This document shows positions 33,362 to 43,321 of a stretch of 64,000 nt of DNA, piece after piece (positions within the stretch are counted from its first letter, which is position 1; each line of letters begins with the position of its first letter). Origin of the DNA: Vanrija pseudolonga. Its lineage: Eukaryota; Basidiomycota; Tremellomycetes; Trichosporonales; Trichosporonaceae. Made by a program: the position numbers and the translations under genes. The DNA lies in contig NC_085849.1 in NCBI RefSeq assembly GCF_020906515.1, positions 62,001-126,000 on the forward strand, in the 5' to 3' direction. A model generated the notes under the pieces. It was not told the origin of the DNA. It made no database searches and saw only the letters and a list, made by a program, of their open reading frames with translations.

Positions 33362-33649
33362 ATGCCCGGACCTCTCTACCGTGACCCCTGGGCCAAGCGG
33401 GAAGCATGGCGCAAGTCGCCCATCTTTAGCAACAAGGCCATGTTCCGGTGAGTTGAGCGAGCGAGCGGGCTGCGCGCGGCGCGGTGCAGCTCGGCGCGCC
33501 GGGCCAATCCCGCGCGCCGCAATACACATCGTGACAGCGCTGACGCCCTCAGCAACCTCTTCCCCGGCCTCGGCACAGCCATCGTCGCGTTCACCGCGTA
33601 CGTCATCTACGACGACTACATTGCCAAGAAGCCCGAGGGGCACCACTAG
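33362..33649 (+). CDS. NADH:ubiquinone oxidoreductase B12 subunit (NDUFB3-like)
   Basis: Two exons (33362-33447, 33553-33649; 105-nt intron) encode a 60-residue protein. The motif DPWAKREAWRKSPIF followed by one transmembrane helix (FPGLGTAIVAFTAYVIYDDY) is typical of the B12/NDUFB3 accessory subunit in the membrane arm of mitochondrial complex I. Short length is normal for fungal members. Presence of complex I subunits separates this organism from Saccharomyces-type yeasts. Confidence 0.85.
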
Positions 33650-34047
33650 TTTTGCATCATGAGAGGACATGGATCGGATAGCAGCGGACCTGCGCGGGCG
33701 GAGCGGGCGCGCGAAGACGATGGGCGGGGGAATTGGGGCTCGGTTGAGAGGGAGAACTAGGTGTCGCGGCCGGGGTGGGGATGATGGGGTCAGCCTTGGG
33801 ACGAGGACGGAGCGGGCAAGGAAGGACGAGCCTTCAGCCCAAGGCTGTCGACTTGCCGCCGCCCCTCGGACAGCCCTCCTCCATTGCATCTGACCTGGCT
33901 CTCGACTGACACGAGTGGCCGTGGTGTCCCCTCACACAGCTGTGCCCCGCTGACGACACGGCCGCGCTGACCTCATGGGCTGACGCTGAAGCTCAACTCC
34001 TCCTGTCTGTCTTTGCGACCTCGCCATTTCTCTTACTCCTAACCACG
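33650..34047. other. Intergenic region, nothing recognised
   Basis: About 0.4 kb between the complex I subunit gene and family A member 3. A pyrimidine-rich run (CATTTCTCTTACTCCTAACC) directly precedes the next start. Confidence 0.4.
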
Positions 34048-35378
34048 ATGGCACAGTCACAGCCACCCTCCCTGCCCGCGGCCTATCGTCACCTCGACCC
34101 CGTCTACAAGGACGTCGACGCCAAGCAGGCCCTCCTCGGCGGTGGCGTCGCGATCCAGGAGTGGGATAAGACGTACCAGTGGAGCTTCCTGCACCACGTC
34201 CTCCGCGTGCCAGGCATGCAGCGGGTGTTTCCCCGGCCTTCAGTGCTGCCTGACAACAATGGCGAGCCCCGCACGATCTCGGGCTTCCTGTACATGTGAG
34301 CTGAGGCCGGCCTCGAGCACGCTCATAGGACCACAGGCACGCCGACCTCGAATGCTCCGTTGCGAAGCGCAACAACTGGCCAACGCTCGTATCCTACGTC
34401 GACCAGAACCCCAAGACGGGCCTCTGGCAGCTGTCACCGTGTCTCTGGTGCCGTCTCGAAGCAACCCACTGCCCTTGTCCCATTCAGCACATGCCAGTGC
34501 AGGTCGGAGGTGAGGCCGGCGAGCGGGTCACGCTAATGTCAGCCGGTCTGGGCCAGGATCTCCTCATCCACATCAAAGACATTCCGTGCGGCCCATTCCC
34601 AGCTCGGCGAAGCAGCAGTGACGACAGTCGTCCCCCAGTCGCGTCATTGAACCAACCCGCGCCTCCTGCAATGCCGGGGCCGAGCAGAGGCAGCACCACC
34701 CAGGCGCCTTCGGCTCCCCTCACCCCGTTGATGACCACCATGCCACCGGTTCGGACCGCCGCGAAGGCCGCCCGTGCCACCATCAGTGCGCTGGCCAAGC
34801 GGACGCCGAAGCAGCAGCCCAAGAAGAAGCCCGCACTCGCGCACAATACCCGCAGAAGAAAGCGCCGCCGCTCGGCTTCCGTCTCGTCGGCCGGCTCGTC
34901 TGTCGTCGAGGTCGAGGCCCCAGACCCCCTCGCCGCCGTCAGGGTCAAGGTGCAGCGGCTCGAGACTGTGCTCGCGTCTCTGCACGGCAGGATCGACTGT
35001 GCCAACACCGCTAATGACGCGCTCAAGAAGGACAACGCGGACCTCAAGAAGAAGGTCAAAGACGTCACGACGGAGAACGACGTGCTCCGCGGCATGGTGA
35101 AGAAGACGGGCGATGAGCACGCCGAGCTCAAGGACTCGGTGATCAAGATTGCCAACGCCACCACGATGCTTGGGGGCTCGATGCGGAAGAATACCGATGA
35201 CATTGGCGCCATCCAGGCGACATTGCAGAAGGCTATGCAAGACATCGGCGTGCTCAACGCCACCATGCAGAAGGCCGGCGCTCCGCCACAGCCCGACCCG
35301 AGCATGTCGTTCAGGCTTCAGAGCCTCGAGGAGAAGGTGCACGGCCTGGTGAATGAGCGGACGGCGATGCAGGGTTAA
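34048..35378 (+). CDS. Lineage-specific protein, conserved N-terminal domain plus coiled coil (family A, member 3)
   Basis: Three exons (34048-34295, 34337-34509, 34543-35378) give 418 residues. Shared landmarks with the genes at 23616 and 28784 are YRHLDPVYKDV, HVLRVPGMQRVFPR, ISGFLYMHADLEC, NNWPTLV and SPCLWC, then KDIPCGPFP. The region after it is disordered with a basic block (KRTPKQQPKKKP, NTRRRKRRRS), probably nuclear localisation, followed by a ~150-residue coiled coil (VKVQRLETVLASLHGRI ... ending EEKVHGLVNERT). The second intron (34510-34542) is 33 nt, a multiple of three without stops, so unspliced RNA would also be translated to a 429-residue form; paralog alignment favours splicing. 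Function unknown. Confidence 0.75.
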
Positions 35379-35486
35379 AGTAGGGAGTCATGCTGGCGTG
35401 AAACGATGCCGCAAGGCAGATACGATGCAGAAAGGATACATTGATACAACAAGAAATGCAACTAGTGTGACAAGGATGCGGGTCGG

Positions 35487-36611
35487 TCACAGCAGCGACG
35501 ACGAGCACGGCAGGGTACAGAGGTCGTAGAACTCTGGCGTCTGCGTCGCTCGGAACGACTCGGGCGAACAGACGGTGACGCTCGACATGGGCGTCGTGTC
35601 GTCCTCTGCCCGCTCAGCAGCGATCTCGGCGACGATAGCGGCGCGCAGCGCCTCTCGCCGCTCCTCCGCGCCAACCGGGAGCTCAATCTTGCCTAGCCAC
35701 TCGTTGCCGAGGTCGTTGAGCACGAAGACCACCTCCATTGCTGTCCGCGCCTTGGCGACGGCCGTGACGAGGTAGGCGAGCACGCCGAGCGGGTAGTCCC
35801 ACACATGCTCGGACACGCAGTCAAACGTGTCGAGGATGAAGACAACCTTGGCAAGGCCGCGACACTTGCCGAGCCACATGGCCGTGGGGGGCACGCACTC
35901 GGTCTTGAAGGTGATGTTGAAGACAGCCGTGTGGACGCTGGGCGCGAGACTGTCGGCGTAGAGGACGTCGCATCCCGCCTCCAGGTTGTGGAGGTACGCC
36001 GTGTCGGCGGCCGAGTCCTCGCCCATCATGGCGTAGTCGTCGCCCTCGTAGACCGGCTCCGAGGGGCAGTCGAGGAACGTGACCACTGTCCCAAGTAGCG
36101 GGTTATTCATCGACCCGCTCGGCGTGCGCCCCTTGCGGCGGTATGTCGTGAGGCTCGGCAGCGCGTGCTCGAGGGGGAAGAAGTGCTTGGTGAGCGTCTT
36201 GAGCGTGTCGGTGTGGACGTAGTCGATTGCGCGCGTGTACTGCACCATGCGCTGGATACATGCCTCGCGTGCGCCGTCGCCTCCGTTCCAGTCGAGGCCG
36301 GGCAGGCGCGCGCCCCCGGGCCCACGGAGCACGGTGTATCGCCCGCCGATGAGCCGGCGGCGCCGTTTGGGGCTCAGCTCGACGCCAGCGGGCGAGATGA
36401 CGTCCACCTCGACCGTGCCCGCTGTCAACGGCGCGAGCGACTGCGCGATCTCGACGTGCGAGTAGAGACTTGCGTTGACGAGTCGGTGGTACGCTCTGCT
36501 CGTTTGGCGGAGCGCTGGGAGAGGCGAGTCGGGACGATAGCCCTGAGCGAGGGCGAAGGAGACGATAAGGTTTACGACTTCGGCTGGGAGGGCTGGGACG
36601 GGCTGGGACAT
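35487..36611 (-). CDS. F-box-like protein (family B, member 1)
   Basis: A single exon of 374 codons. The N-terminus LPAEVVNLIVSFALAQGY with LPALRQTSRAYHRLVNASLY resembles a divergent F-box. It shares with the genes at 38479 and 39971 the motif LPGLDWNGG, the segment around APSVHTAVFNITFK (PPSVRTAV in the others), GLAKVVFIL, and a C-terminal Cys motif EFYDLCTLPC (YELCTSPC and YELCTAPC in the others). The conserved spacing across the family suggests a folded ~370-residue unit, perhaps leucine-rich-repeat-like, recognising a partner for ubiquitination. No intron. Role unknown. Confidence 0.72.
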   Translation of the reverse strand: MSQPVPALPAEVVNLIVSFALAQGYRPDSPLPALRQTSRAYHRLVNASLYSHVEIAQSLAPLTAGTVEVDVISPAGVELSPKRRRRLIGGRYTVLRGPGGARLPGLDWNGGDGAREACIQRMVQYTRAIDYVHTDTLKTLTKHFFPLEHALPSLTTYRRKGRTPSGSMNNPLLGTVVTFLDCPSEPVYEGDDYAMMGEDSAADTAYLHNLEAGCDVLYADSLAPSVHTAVFNITFKTECVPPTAMWLGKCRGLAKVVFILDTFDCVSEHVWDYPLGVLAYLVTAVAKARTAMEVVFVLNDLGNEWLGKIELPVGAEERREALRAAIVAEIAAERAEDDTTPMSSVTVCSPESFRATQTPEFYDLCTLPCSSSLL

Positions 36612-37046
36612 GGTGGTGGTGGTGTGGTTGTGTTGTTGTTATTGTTTGTGTGTGCAGACTCCGGCCAGCTGGCTGCTATGCAAATGCGCGGTGAACGGTG
36701 GATGCAGTGAGTATGGGGAGATGGGATGAGCAAGACGCGAGCGACCACGTCGTGTCCTGTCTGACGCCGCAAATATAAGTAGGTAGGTCTCTGTTAGCCT
36801 GGCGCGTCTCTCGTAAGTGGTGACAATGGAAGCCTTACCCCCGAAGCCACATGAGCCGCCACTTGCTGGCAGTCGAGGAGGACGAGCAGCAGCAACGATC
36901 AAGCCACGCAATTCAATCAGATGACTCGGGAACACCGATTATCCTGACGACAACGGCACGACGCCATGCGGCCATGCGGGGGGGTGGGTCCATGTGGTCG
37001 TGCTGCACTCGTCATGGCGACAGACATTCTTGCCCCTTTTAACGCG
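36612..37046. other. Intergenic region upstream of family B member 1
   Basis: No gene. Just upstream of the F-box-like start (minus strand) lies a short AAC/CCACCA-rich stretch at 36610-36650. Nothing else recognised. Confidence 0.4.
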
Positions 37047-37900
37047 TCACCTGGTCTTCTCTTGCTGTTCCAAGGCCCAAGGCACCTCTTCGTCGTCGTC
37101 ATCTTCCACCAGACTCAAGGTTTCTTCGTCGCTGCTGCTCTCGTCGTCGTCGTCGGGTTCGGCGTCCGACTGCGGCTGTATCTGGCGCGGTGATGCGGTT
37201 CAACGTCAGCATAACGTAACCGCATTCCATTCCTGTTCGGCTCGCCGGCCAGGCCAGGCTCTGTCCCACTCACTTTGACAGCGCCCTGCTTGATCATGCG
37301 CGCCAGGGCGAGCGCCGCGTCTGGCGCAGCACCACCGGCGCGGCGGCGTCTAGCAGCCAGCGCAGCCATGCGCTCCAACCTCGCCGCCTCGAGCGACGCA
37401 GCGTCCGCCTCATAACCCGCGACCGCGGCGCCGAGGCGCTCCAGCACCGGCTCGGCGCATGCCAGCCGCTCAGCGACACGCGCGAGCCGCCGCAAGGTGC
37501 GCGCCATGAGATCCTTGTACGCTCCTTCGCGGTGCAGGTTCGCCCGATCGATAACGGCATGGCCTAGCGCGGCCGCGAGCTCGAGCAGAAACTTTGGCGT
37601 CCGGTCGCCGTTCAGCAGGCGCGTCACCTGCGCGCGGCGCGGGAGTTAGCGTGCTTGTTGGGCTATTATACAAAGGCTACGCACCAGCACGCGCTCTCCG
37701 TCGGACGCGAAGGCGTACAGCTGCGAAGCAAGTCAGTGGCACTCGAAGCGAAGCAAGACAAGGGACGCACGCCAAACTTTGCGAGGGTGACGATCCGGCG
37801 CGCTTCGCGGTCGCCTTGGGCGATCTGGAGCAGCTGCAGATCAGATTGGCGCAGGCGGGTGGGGGCTTACCACTGATGTCGAGGCGGACGGCAGAGCCAT
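37047..37900 (-). CDS. Helical protein with acidic C-terminal tail, unknown
   Basis: Five exons (37871-37900, 37771-37833, 37685-37720, 37274-37627, 37047-37181) give 205 residues; every junction keeps frame. The first 20-70 residues (LLQIAQGDREARRIVTLAKF, LYAFASDGERVLV, TRLLNGDRTPKFLLELAAA) and the following Ala/Arg/Leu-rich helices suggest an all-helical fold with coiled coil. The tail switches to a dense acidic stretch (DAEPDDDDESSSDEE ... VEDDDDEEVPWAL), typical of nuclear or chromatin-linked proteins. No family was recognised. A read-through of the last donor would give a shorter basic C-terminus, so intron 4 (92 nt) matters for the annotation. Confidence 0.6.
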
Positions 37901-38478
37901 GGGGGGGTTCACTGCAAGCACAGGGGTGGCGTGTGTAGGGGTCGGCGATGGCAACGACGACGACGGACCGTTGACCAGCTCTCACAAGTCTTCGACAGCG
38001 GTGGCAAGGCAGAGAGCCTGCTCTTGCCTCTACGAGGTACACATAGCTGCAAGTCGTGGAGGAGATCCCAAAGGACCTGTATCCATGTATCCTATTGTTC
38101 ATCACGTTACGATCCACCACCACGAGGCCGCATTGGTCGCGTCAGATCTCGCTCGACGAGGAGGAGGGGGTCGAGGTGTGGCGGCGGGGTTTGGTGGCGA
38201 CGGGTCGCCCTTCGGCCCGGGCATGATCTGGGGCCTATGCGAACCTCCCTAGATCTCTACATGTTGCCCAGAAGTCCAGCAGCGTGCAGCGTGCAGCGTG
38301 CAGCGTGCATGCAGAGCCTGGTGCTCGATACGCTCGTGGAGTTATAGATGTCAGCATTGACAACAGTCAGACGACGAGTTTATCCCCTGTTTACCCGCGC
38401 ATCATGACGCAACAACATAAATATCACTCGTGTAAACATTTCCATCTTCAACACCACTCTCTTTCCTTCAATGTCGCC
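37901..38478. other. Intergenic region upstream of family B member 2
   Basis: No gene. It contains a 7-bp tandem repeat GTGCAGC (3.7 units, 38284-38309) and an AT-rich element ACATAAATATCAC near 38415, about 60 bp before the next start, which could serve as a TATA-like box. Confidence 0.4.
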
Positions 38479-39732
38479 ATGGCCCCCTCAACGATCCCCC
38501 GCCTCCCGCAGGAGATCCAAGACATGATCCTCGACCTGGCGCTGCGCGACCCGACGGCGCAGTTCAACCTGCTCGCGTCCCTCCGCGGCGTAAATCGCAG
38601 ACTACACGCCGTCGCCAGCGCCCGGCTCTACGCGCACGTCGCGATCGTCGCGACCCGCGTCCCGGTCTATGGGCCGCCCGCGCCGCGCCCGCTGCCGTCG
38701 TCGCCCAGGTATAACGAGTACACCCGGGAGCCGCGGCAGGGCCTGCGGCTCGACGTCGTCTCTGCTTCGGGCCGCCGGATCCCAGGCCTCGAGTGGAATG
38801 GCGGGATCGCCGCGCGCCAGCGCTGCGTCGAGCGGCTAGCGGCGCACTGCACCGTCCTCGACGGCGCCAACCAGACGTACATGACCATCGCGGCCTCTGC
38901 CCCGCCTGCCGAGCAGGACGACCGGCGCGCCGCGTTCGCCGGCGTCACGACGTACCGCAACCACTCGCTGCACCCGCTCGGGGTGAACACGCCCAGCGAA
39001 GGCATCGCGACGTGCGTCGCCTTCGCCAACGTGCCCAACTCGACTGCCGAGCTCGGGAGGGAGGTGTATCGCGGCCTGGCGCGGCAGGAGGGGTACGGAT
39101 ATCTCCTCGTCGCGGGGCCAGTGTGCAATGTGCTCGGCGGCGCGCTGCCGCCGTCGGTCCGCACGGCGGTGGTAAATATCGCGGTCAAGGCGAACGACGT
39201 GACACCATACGCCGTCCATCTGGACGAGTGTGCCGGCCTTAGGGAGATCGTCTTCATCCTGCGCAAGGCCGCCGGTCGGCACAGCGTCGGCGTGGGCCGA
39301 GACGCCGGGCATGGGTTCGAGCGCTCCCGCCTCGGCGTGGCACAGTGCCTCGTCCTCGCCCTCGCCAAGGCTCGCCAGCTGCGCAGGGTCACGTTCGTGG
39401 GGCTCGAGGCCTTTGGCACCGGGTGGCTGAGTGACGAGAGTGAGGATGAGGACAGCGGCAGCGAGGACGCGGCGCAAGCACCGCAGGCCCAGAGTGAAGA
39501 CGCGCCAGACGCGCCGCTTCTCAGCGATACCGAGGCCAAAGAGCTCTGGCGCCGGCGCCGACGGGTGCTGGCCCAAGCCATCACGGAGGAGATTGCGCGA
39601 GACCAAGCCCACGCCGACGCCGACGCAGAGCTGCCCGACGTCGCCGTGCTCTCGCTCGACGAGTTCAGACGCGCCAACACGGACGAGTTTTACGAGCTCT
39701 GCACGTCGCCATGTATCTACTCGAGGTACTGA
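38479..39732 (+). CDS. F-box-like protein (family B, member 2)
   Basis: A single exon of 417 codons. F-box-like N-terminus: LPQEIQDMILDLALRD, then LLASLRGVNRRLHAVASARL. Family motifs: GLRLDVVSASGRRIPGLEWN, LPPSVRTAVVNIAVK, AGLREIVFILRKA and the C-terminal DEFYELCTSPC. Relative to member 1 it has an acidic insert (DESEDEDSGSEDAAQA) in the C-terminal third. The start was placed at MAPSTIPRLPQE; the frame is open further upstream but that sequence is repeat-bearing and lacks coding character. Probably an SCF receptor-like protein, inference only. Confidence 0.72.
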   Translation: MAPSTIPRLPQEIQDMILDLALRDPTAQFNLLASLRGVNRRLHAVASARLYAHVAIVATRVPVYGPPAPRPLPSSPRYNEYTREPRQGLRLDVVSASGRRIPGLEWNGGIAARQRCVERLAAHCTVLDGANQTYMTIAASAPPAEQDDRRAAFAGVTTYRNHSLHPLGVNTPSEGIATCVAFANVPNSTAELGREVYRGLARQEGYGYLLVAGPVCNVLGGALPPSVRTAVVNIAVKANDVTPYAVHLDECAGLREIVFILRKAAGRHSVGVGRDAGHGFERSRLGVAQCLVLALAKARQLRRVTFVGLEAFGTGWLSDESEDEDSGSEDAAQAPQAQSEDAPDAPLLSDTEAKELWRRRRRVLAQAITEEIARDQAHADADAELPDVAVLSLDEFRRANTDEFYELCTSPCIYSRY

Positions 39733-39970
39733 GGTGTGGGCTGTGCTGGCTGCGTTGCTGCCACCCTCTGTACATATGCAGGCCATTTCTGTATCATACA
39801 TGCATGCGCCGTCTGTCTGTCGGCAGGCAGCTTACGACCATGGACATCCTCTAACTCACTGCCAGCAGCAGCGGGGACAGGCTTGGCGCCGCGGTCATGA
39901 TGAAACGCCGCCGATGCTTGCCAGGCATCAACATCTAACCACCCACCTCGCCATCCTCGGCGCGCAGCCC

Positions 39971-41277
39971 ATGGCGATAACGAGCACGATGGCAACGAGC
40001 CCAAACAGCACCGGCGACGGCGATGGCCCGCGGCTCCCACCAGAGCTGGTCAACGCCATCCTCGCCCTCGCGATCAACTCGGCGTCGTTTGACGAGCTCG
40101 TGTCCCTCCGCTGCACGAGTCGACGGGCGCACGCGCTTACCTCGGCCCGGCTGTACAGACACGTTGCGGTCGTCGCCACCGCGGCCGCAGTCCAAGGGCC
40201 CCAGCTGCCCGTGCCGCCGGCGATCATGATCACCTGGCCACCGGGAAGCGACGGCATCGCGACGCCGGGGTACTTCAACACGCCGCCCGCGGTGGGCCTG
40301 CGGCTCGAGATACGCTCGCCGTCTGGCCGGCGGATCCCGGGGCTCGACTGGGCCGGCGTCGCTGCTGACCGCGCTCTGTGCGCGCAGCGGCTGGCGGCCT
40401 GCGCCGTGCTGGACATGGTGCAGCATGCCGCCGCGACCGACGAGGCCGAGTTGGCCGAGTGCGCCGAGCTCGCTGCCGCCGTCGCCCACGCCACGACGTA
40501 CCGCCGCAACGCGATAGGCCACGACTTCAACTTCTCCCCGCCCGAGCGAGTCACGACGTGGGTGCGCGCCAGCAGCCTGCCGAACAACTGGTCGTGGCGA
40601 GAGGACGAGGCGGACGAGTATATCGTGACGACGCGCGCGTGCGACTACCTCCTCGACATGCCCACCCTGTCTTACGACATGCTGTGCTACGAGAAGCTGC
40701 CGCCGTCGGTCCGCACAGCGGTACTCATCGTCAACATGTGGGGGCACTGCTCGGTGCCCATCGCTGCGCGGCTGGGCGAGTGTGCAGGCCTGCAGGAAGC
40801 CGTGTTCATTGTGCGCGATGTGACTGCCAGCGTCGACCGTAACTTGGCCTGTCCGCCGAAGACCCGCGAGAGCCGTACGCCGGCCTCGGGGTGCTCCACT
40901 ACCTCGTGCTCGCCGTGGCCCGGGCACACCAGCTGCGCAGAGCGACCTTTGTCAGCGCCGAGCTGCTGGACGATACGTGGTTCGGCGAGGAGCTGGGCAT
41001 GCCTGCACACGGCGCGGCACGCCGGCGAGCACTGCACGAGGTCATCGTCGCCGAGGTGCTGCGCGACTATGCGCGCCAGCGTGCCCCGCTGCCCAACGAC
41101 GACCTGGACGACGACACCCCCCTCGACCCACAGCCTGACGCGCCGCCCGAGATCGCCGTGCTCTCCCTGCAAGAGTTTGCGCGGGACACGCCGGCCGAGC
41201 TGTACGAGCTGTGCACTGCGCCGTGTGCAGTCTCCACGAAGCGCGTGAGTGGATACCTGTACAAGGGGGGCTGGTAG
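39971..41277 (+). CDS. F-box-like protein (family B, member 3) with a frame break
   Basis: F-box-like start LPPELVNAILALAINSAS and LVSLRCTSRRAHALTSARLY, then GLRLEIRSPSGRRIPGLDWA and LPPSVRTAVLIV, closely like member 2. The homology continues in another frame after about 40,870: LGVLHYLVLAVARAHQLRR through AELYELCTAPC to the stop at 41277. The switch falls at GAGAG (40868-40872), where an extra AG would explain it; the first frame otherwise runs to a stop at 41248 with unrelated sequence. A 53-nt intron (40820-40872, GTGACT..GAGAG) would also restore frame but has weak signals. Either a recent pseudogene, a sequencing error, or a poor intron. Confidence 0.6.
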
Positions 41278-41666
41278 GCATGGAGCCCCTGGCGGTCGGC
41301 AGCCTCGGCAGCAGGGTAGTATGCATGCATACATCATGCGGGCTACACGGCGGTGCATGCCGGCTGCTGCTCGCGTGCATGCTAGCCACCTATAGGAGTG
41401 CTAGCTTGACATGCCACGGCTCTGTGCTCGTCGCGCTCCTGGTCGTCGTTGCCTCGCCGCATCGCCACCAAGCACGTTCTTGAAGTGGTCGCTGTTGTTT
41501 CATGCTCGAAATAGACCGCGGGTGGGCAGGTGGCAACTCGCGACGCGCAACGAGGCGCACGACGAGCACGACGATCAGTGCGATGCTCTCCGACATATAT
41601 CAAGTCGCGAGCAGCGCGTCGTGAGCATCTAGGATCTTCTCAAGACTGCATCAATCACACCACACG
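41278..41666. other. Intergenic region, nothing recognised
   Basis: Sequence between the broken F-box-like gene and the small PY-motif gene; several CATG/GCATGC palindromes (41318-41383) are the only visible pattern. Confidence 0.35.
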
Positions 41667-42155
41667 ATGGTGAGTGCAGTAGCCCGGACACGAGCTGACC
41701 CAACCCAGTCCGCCCTCGCCCCCACCTCGTCCGATTCCAAGGCGGCGCCGCCGACCTCCTCGGCAACGACCACGCCGCTCAGCAGCCCCGAGGACGTGCT
41801 GCCAGACTACACCAAGCGCCGCCCCCTCCCAGCATACACCGAGCCCGAGCGCCCGGCGCACGAGCGCACGCCGAGCGGCGCGGCCAAGCGCGCCGTCTCG
41901 TGGGTCGGCAACGGGCTCGGCAAGCTCGTCGGCTTCTACTTCCGCGGCGGATACCCCCTCCACGTGCCCGGCACGGACCCCGTCGAGGTCAGGCCAAAGG
42001 GCCACGGCGTCGAGGTTGCGCGCGCACGCATCCGTGAGCGCGAGGAGATGGACCGCGCCGCCGCGCTCGCGGCGCACGAGCGCGCCCTGCACGAGTCGGA
42101 GCTCGCCGGCGAGGCGCCCCCGTCCGCGCCCGCGCCGCACACCGCCGCTCCATAA
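41667..42155 (+). CDS. Small Pro/Ser-rich protein with LPxY motifs, ATG-only first exon
   Basis: Exon 1 is only the ATG (41667-41669), followed by a 39-nt intron with GTGAGT donor, GCTGAC branch and CCCAG acceptor; exon 2 is 41709-42155, total 149 residues. The intron is a multiple of three without stops, so an unspliced product of 162 residues is possible. Contains LPDYTKRRPLPAYTEPE, two LPxY-type motifs of the kind that bind WW domains of Rsp5/Nedd4 ligases. A conserved-looking core (AVSWVGNGLGKLVGFYFRGG) follows, then an Arg/Glu-rich helix. The next gene has the same start layout. Function unknown; ubiquitin-ligase adaptor is a guess. Confidence 0.55.
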   Translation: MVSAVARTRADPTQSALAPTSSDSKAAPPTSSATTTPLSSPEDVLPDYTKRRPLPAYTEPERPAHERTPSGAAKRAVSWVGNGLGKLVGFYFRGGYPLHVPGTDPVEVRPKGHGVEVARARIREREEMDRAAALAAHERALHESELAGEAPPSAPAPHTAAP

Positions 42156-42812
42156 GCCGACGCCGTGGTCATGTGTTCTTGTTCTTGTTGTTATGGTGTT
42201 TGTACATAGACGACGACGAGACGACCGACACGCTCGCCAGGGTAGGCCACTGCCGCGTGCCTTGGACAGTGTGCCTCGTCGGCTGTCGTTAGAGTTGGAG
42301 CAAGTAGTAGTTGGAGTAATGATCACGAGGTCGGTCTATTGTCCATTCCCACAGAGTAACGGGTATCGCGTCGGGTCGTACGGGTCTACCAGACTGCTGA
42401 CGAAGGAGTGGACGGGGTGCAGGCGCTCACAGCCGACAGCAACAACAGCAACTACTGACATGCTCTTGGCCTTGGCATGGGCTTGCTTGCTTACCTTTCC
42501 CTTGTCGCGGTCGGCTAACATCCGATCGGGAAATCAAATCCCACTGACCAGTCAGCAAACCCACCCCGCCACTGTCAGAGCCTACCCTCCAAGCAAGGTT
42601 GGCTGACCCCCCCCCCCTGGGCCCCCGCCCCCTCGACGTCATTGCTTTTATTATTATTGTTATTATTATTTCTGGGGGGTGACCCCCTCCCCTGGTCCAC
42701 CCTGGCTTGGAAATTATAGACGGCCAGGCGACGACGCGAGCCCCACCCACTAGATCTAGTCGAGATTATCAGCAGCAGCTCTCAACGTCTCCTCATCCCA
42801 TCGCGTTGCAGA
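42156..42812. other. Intergenic region with simple-sequence tracts
   Basis: No gene. It contains a C run near 42607-42617 and a TTA/TTG triplet tract at 42648-42671, probably in the promoter of the next small gene. Confidence 0.45.
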
Positions 42813-43321
42813 ATGGTACGTGTGCATACTGGGCAGCGCTCACACCCCAGGCCGGCCCAATCCCGCGTATCTCGACTCCGCGCGTCGTGCCCGCCGTGCC
42901 CCGCTCGTCGTCGCCAACACCGACGCCACGGAGCTCGTACGCCAGCAGCGTGCCCGCCACGCCGGCCCCCTCGGCGCCGACAAGCCGCGCCGCGTCCCCG
43001 CCACCGCGGCAGGTCGACTTCGTGCCCTCGCTCTCGTATGACAGCCTCGCGCACCTGATAGTCGACGCGCCGCCGGCGTACACGCGCCGCGAGACCCCAG
43101 CGCCGAGCTACACCCCGCCACAGGTGCTGCACGCGCCGCGCGCGTCGCGCCCAGCGGCAGAAAGAGATAACAACCCCCACCCGCTCGTGCGCACCTTCAA
43201 GAGTGCCGGGCGCGGCGTCGCCTCCGTCGTTGGCGACGCCCTCATCCGTGGCGGCAGCGGCAGCTCGGGCAGCGAGCTCTTCGCCAGCAGTGTGCGTGCT
43301 GAGCGACCACGGTCAAAGTGA
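42813..43321 (+). CDS. Small Pro/Ser-rich protein with PPxY motif, ATG-only first exon
   Basis: Exon 1 is the ATG alone (42813-42815); a 35-nt intron (GTACGT..CCCAG) separates exon 2 (42851-43321), total 157 residues. The N-terminal half is Pro/Ser/Thr/Arg-rich. DAPPAYTRRETPAPSYTPP includes a PPxY motif and a related PSY motif for WW-domain binding. The C-terminal part (LVRTFKSAGRGVASVVGDAL) resembles KRAVSWVGNGLGKLVG of the previous gene, so the two may be diverged tandem duplicates. Here the ATG is not in frame with the exon unless spliced, so the intron is required. Function unknown. Confidence 0.6.
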
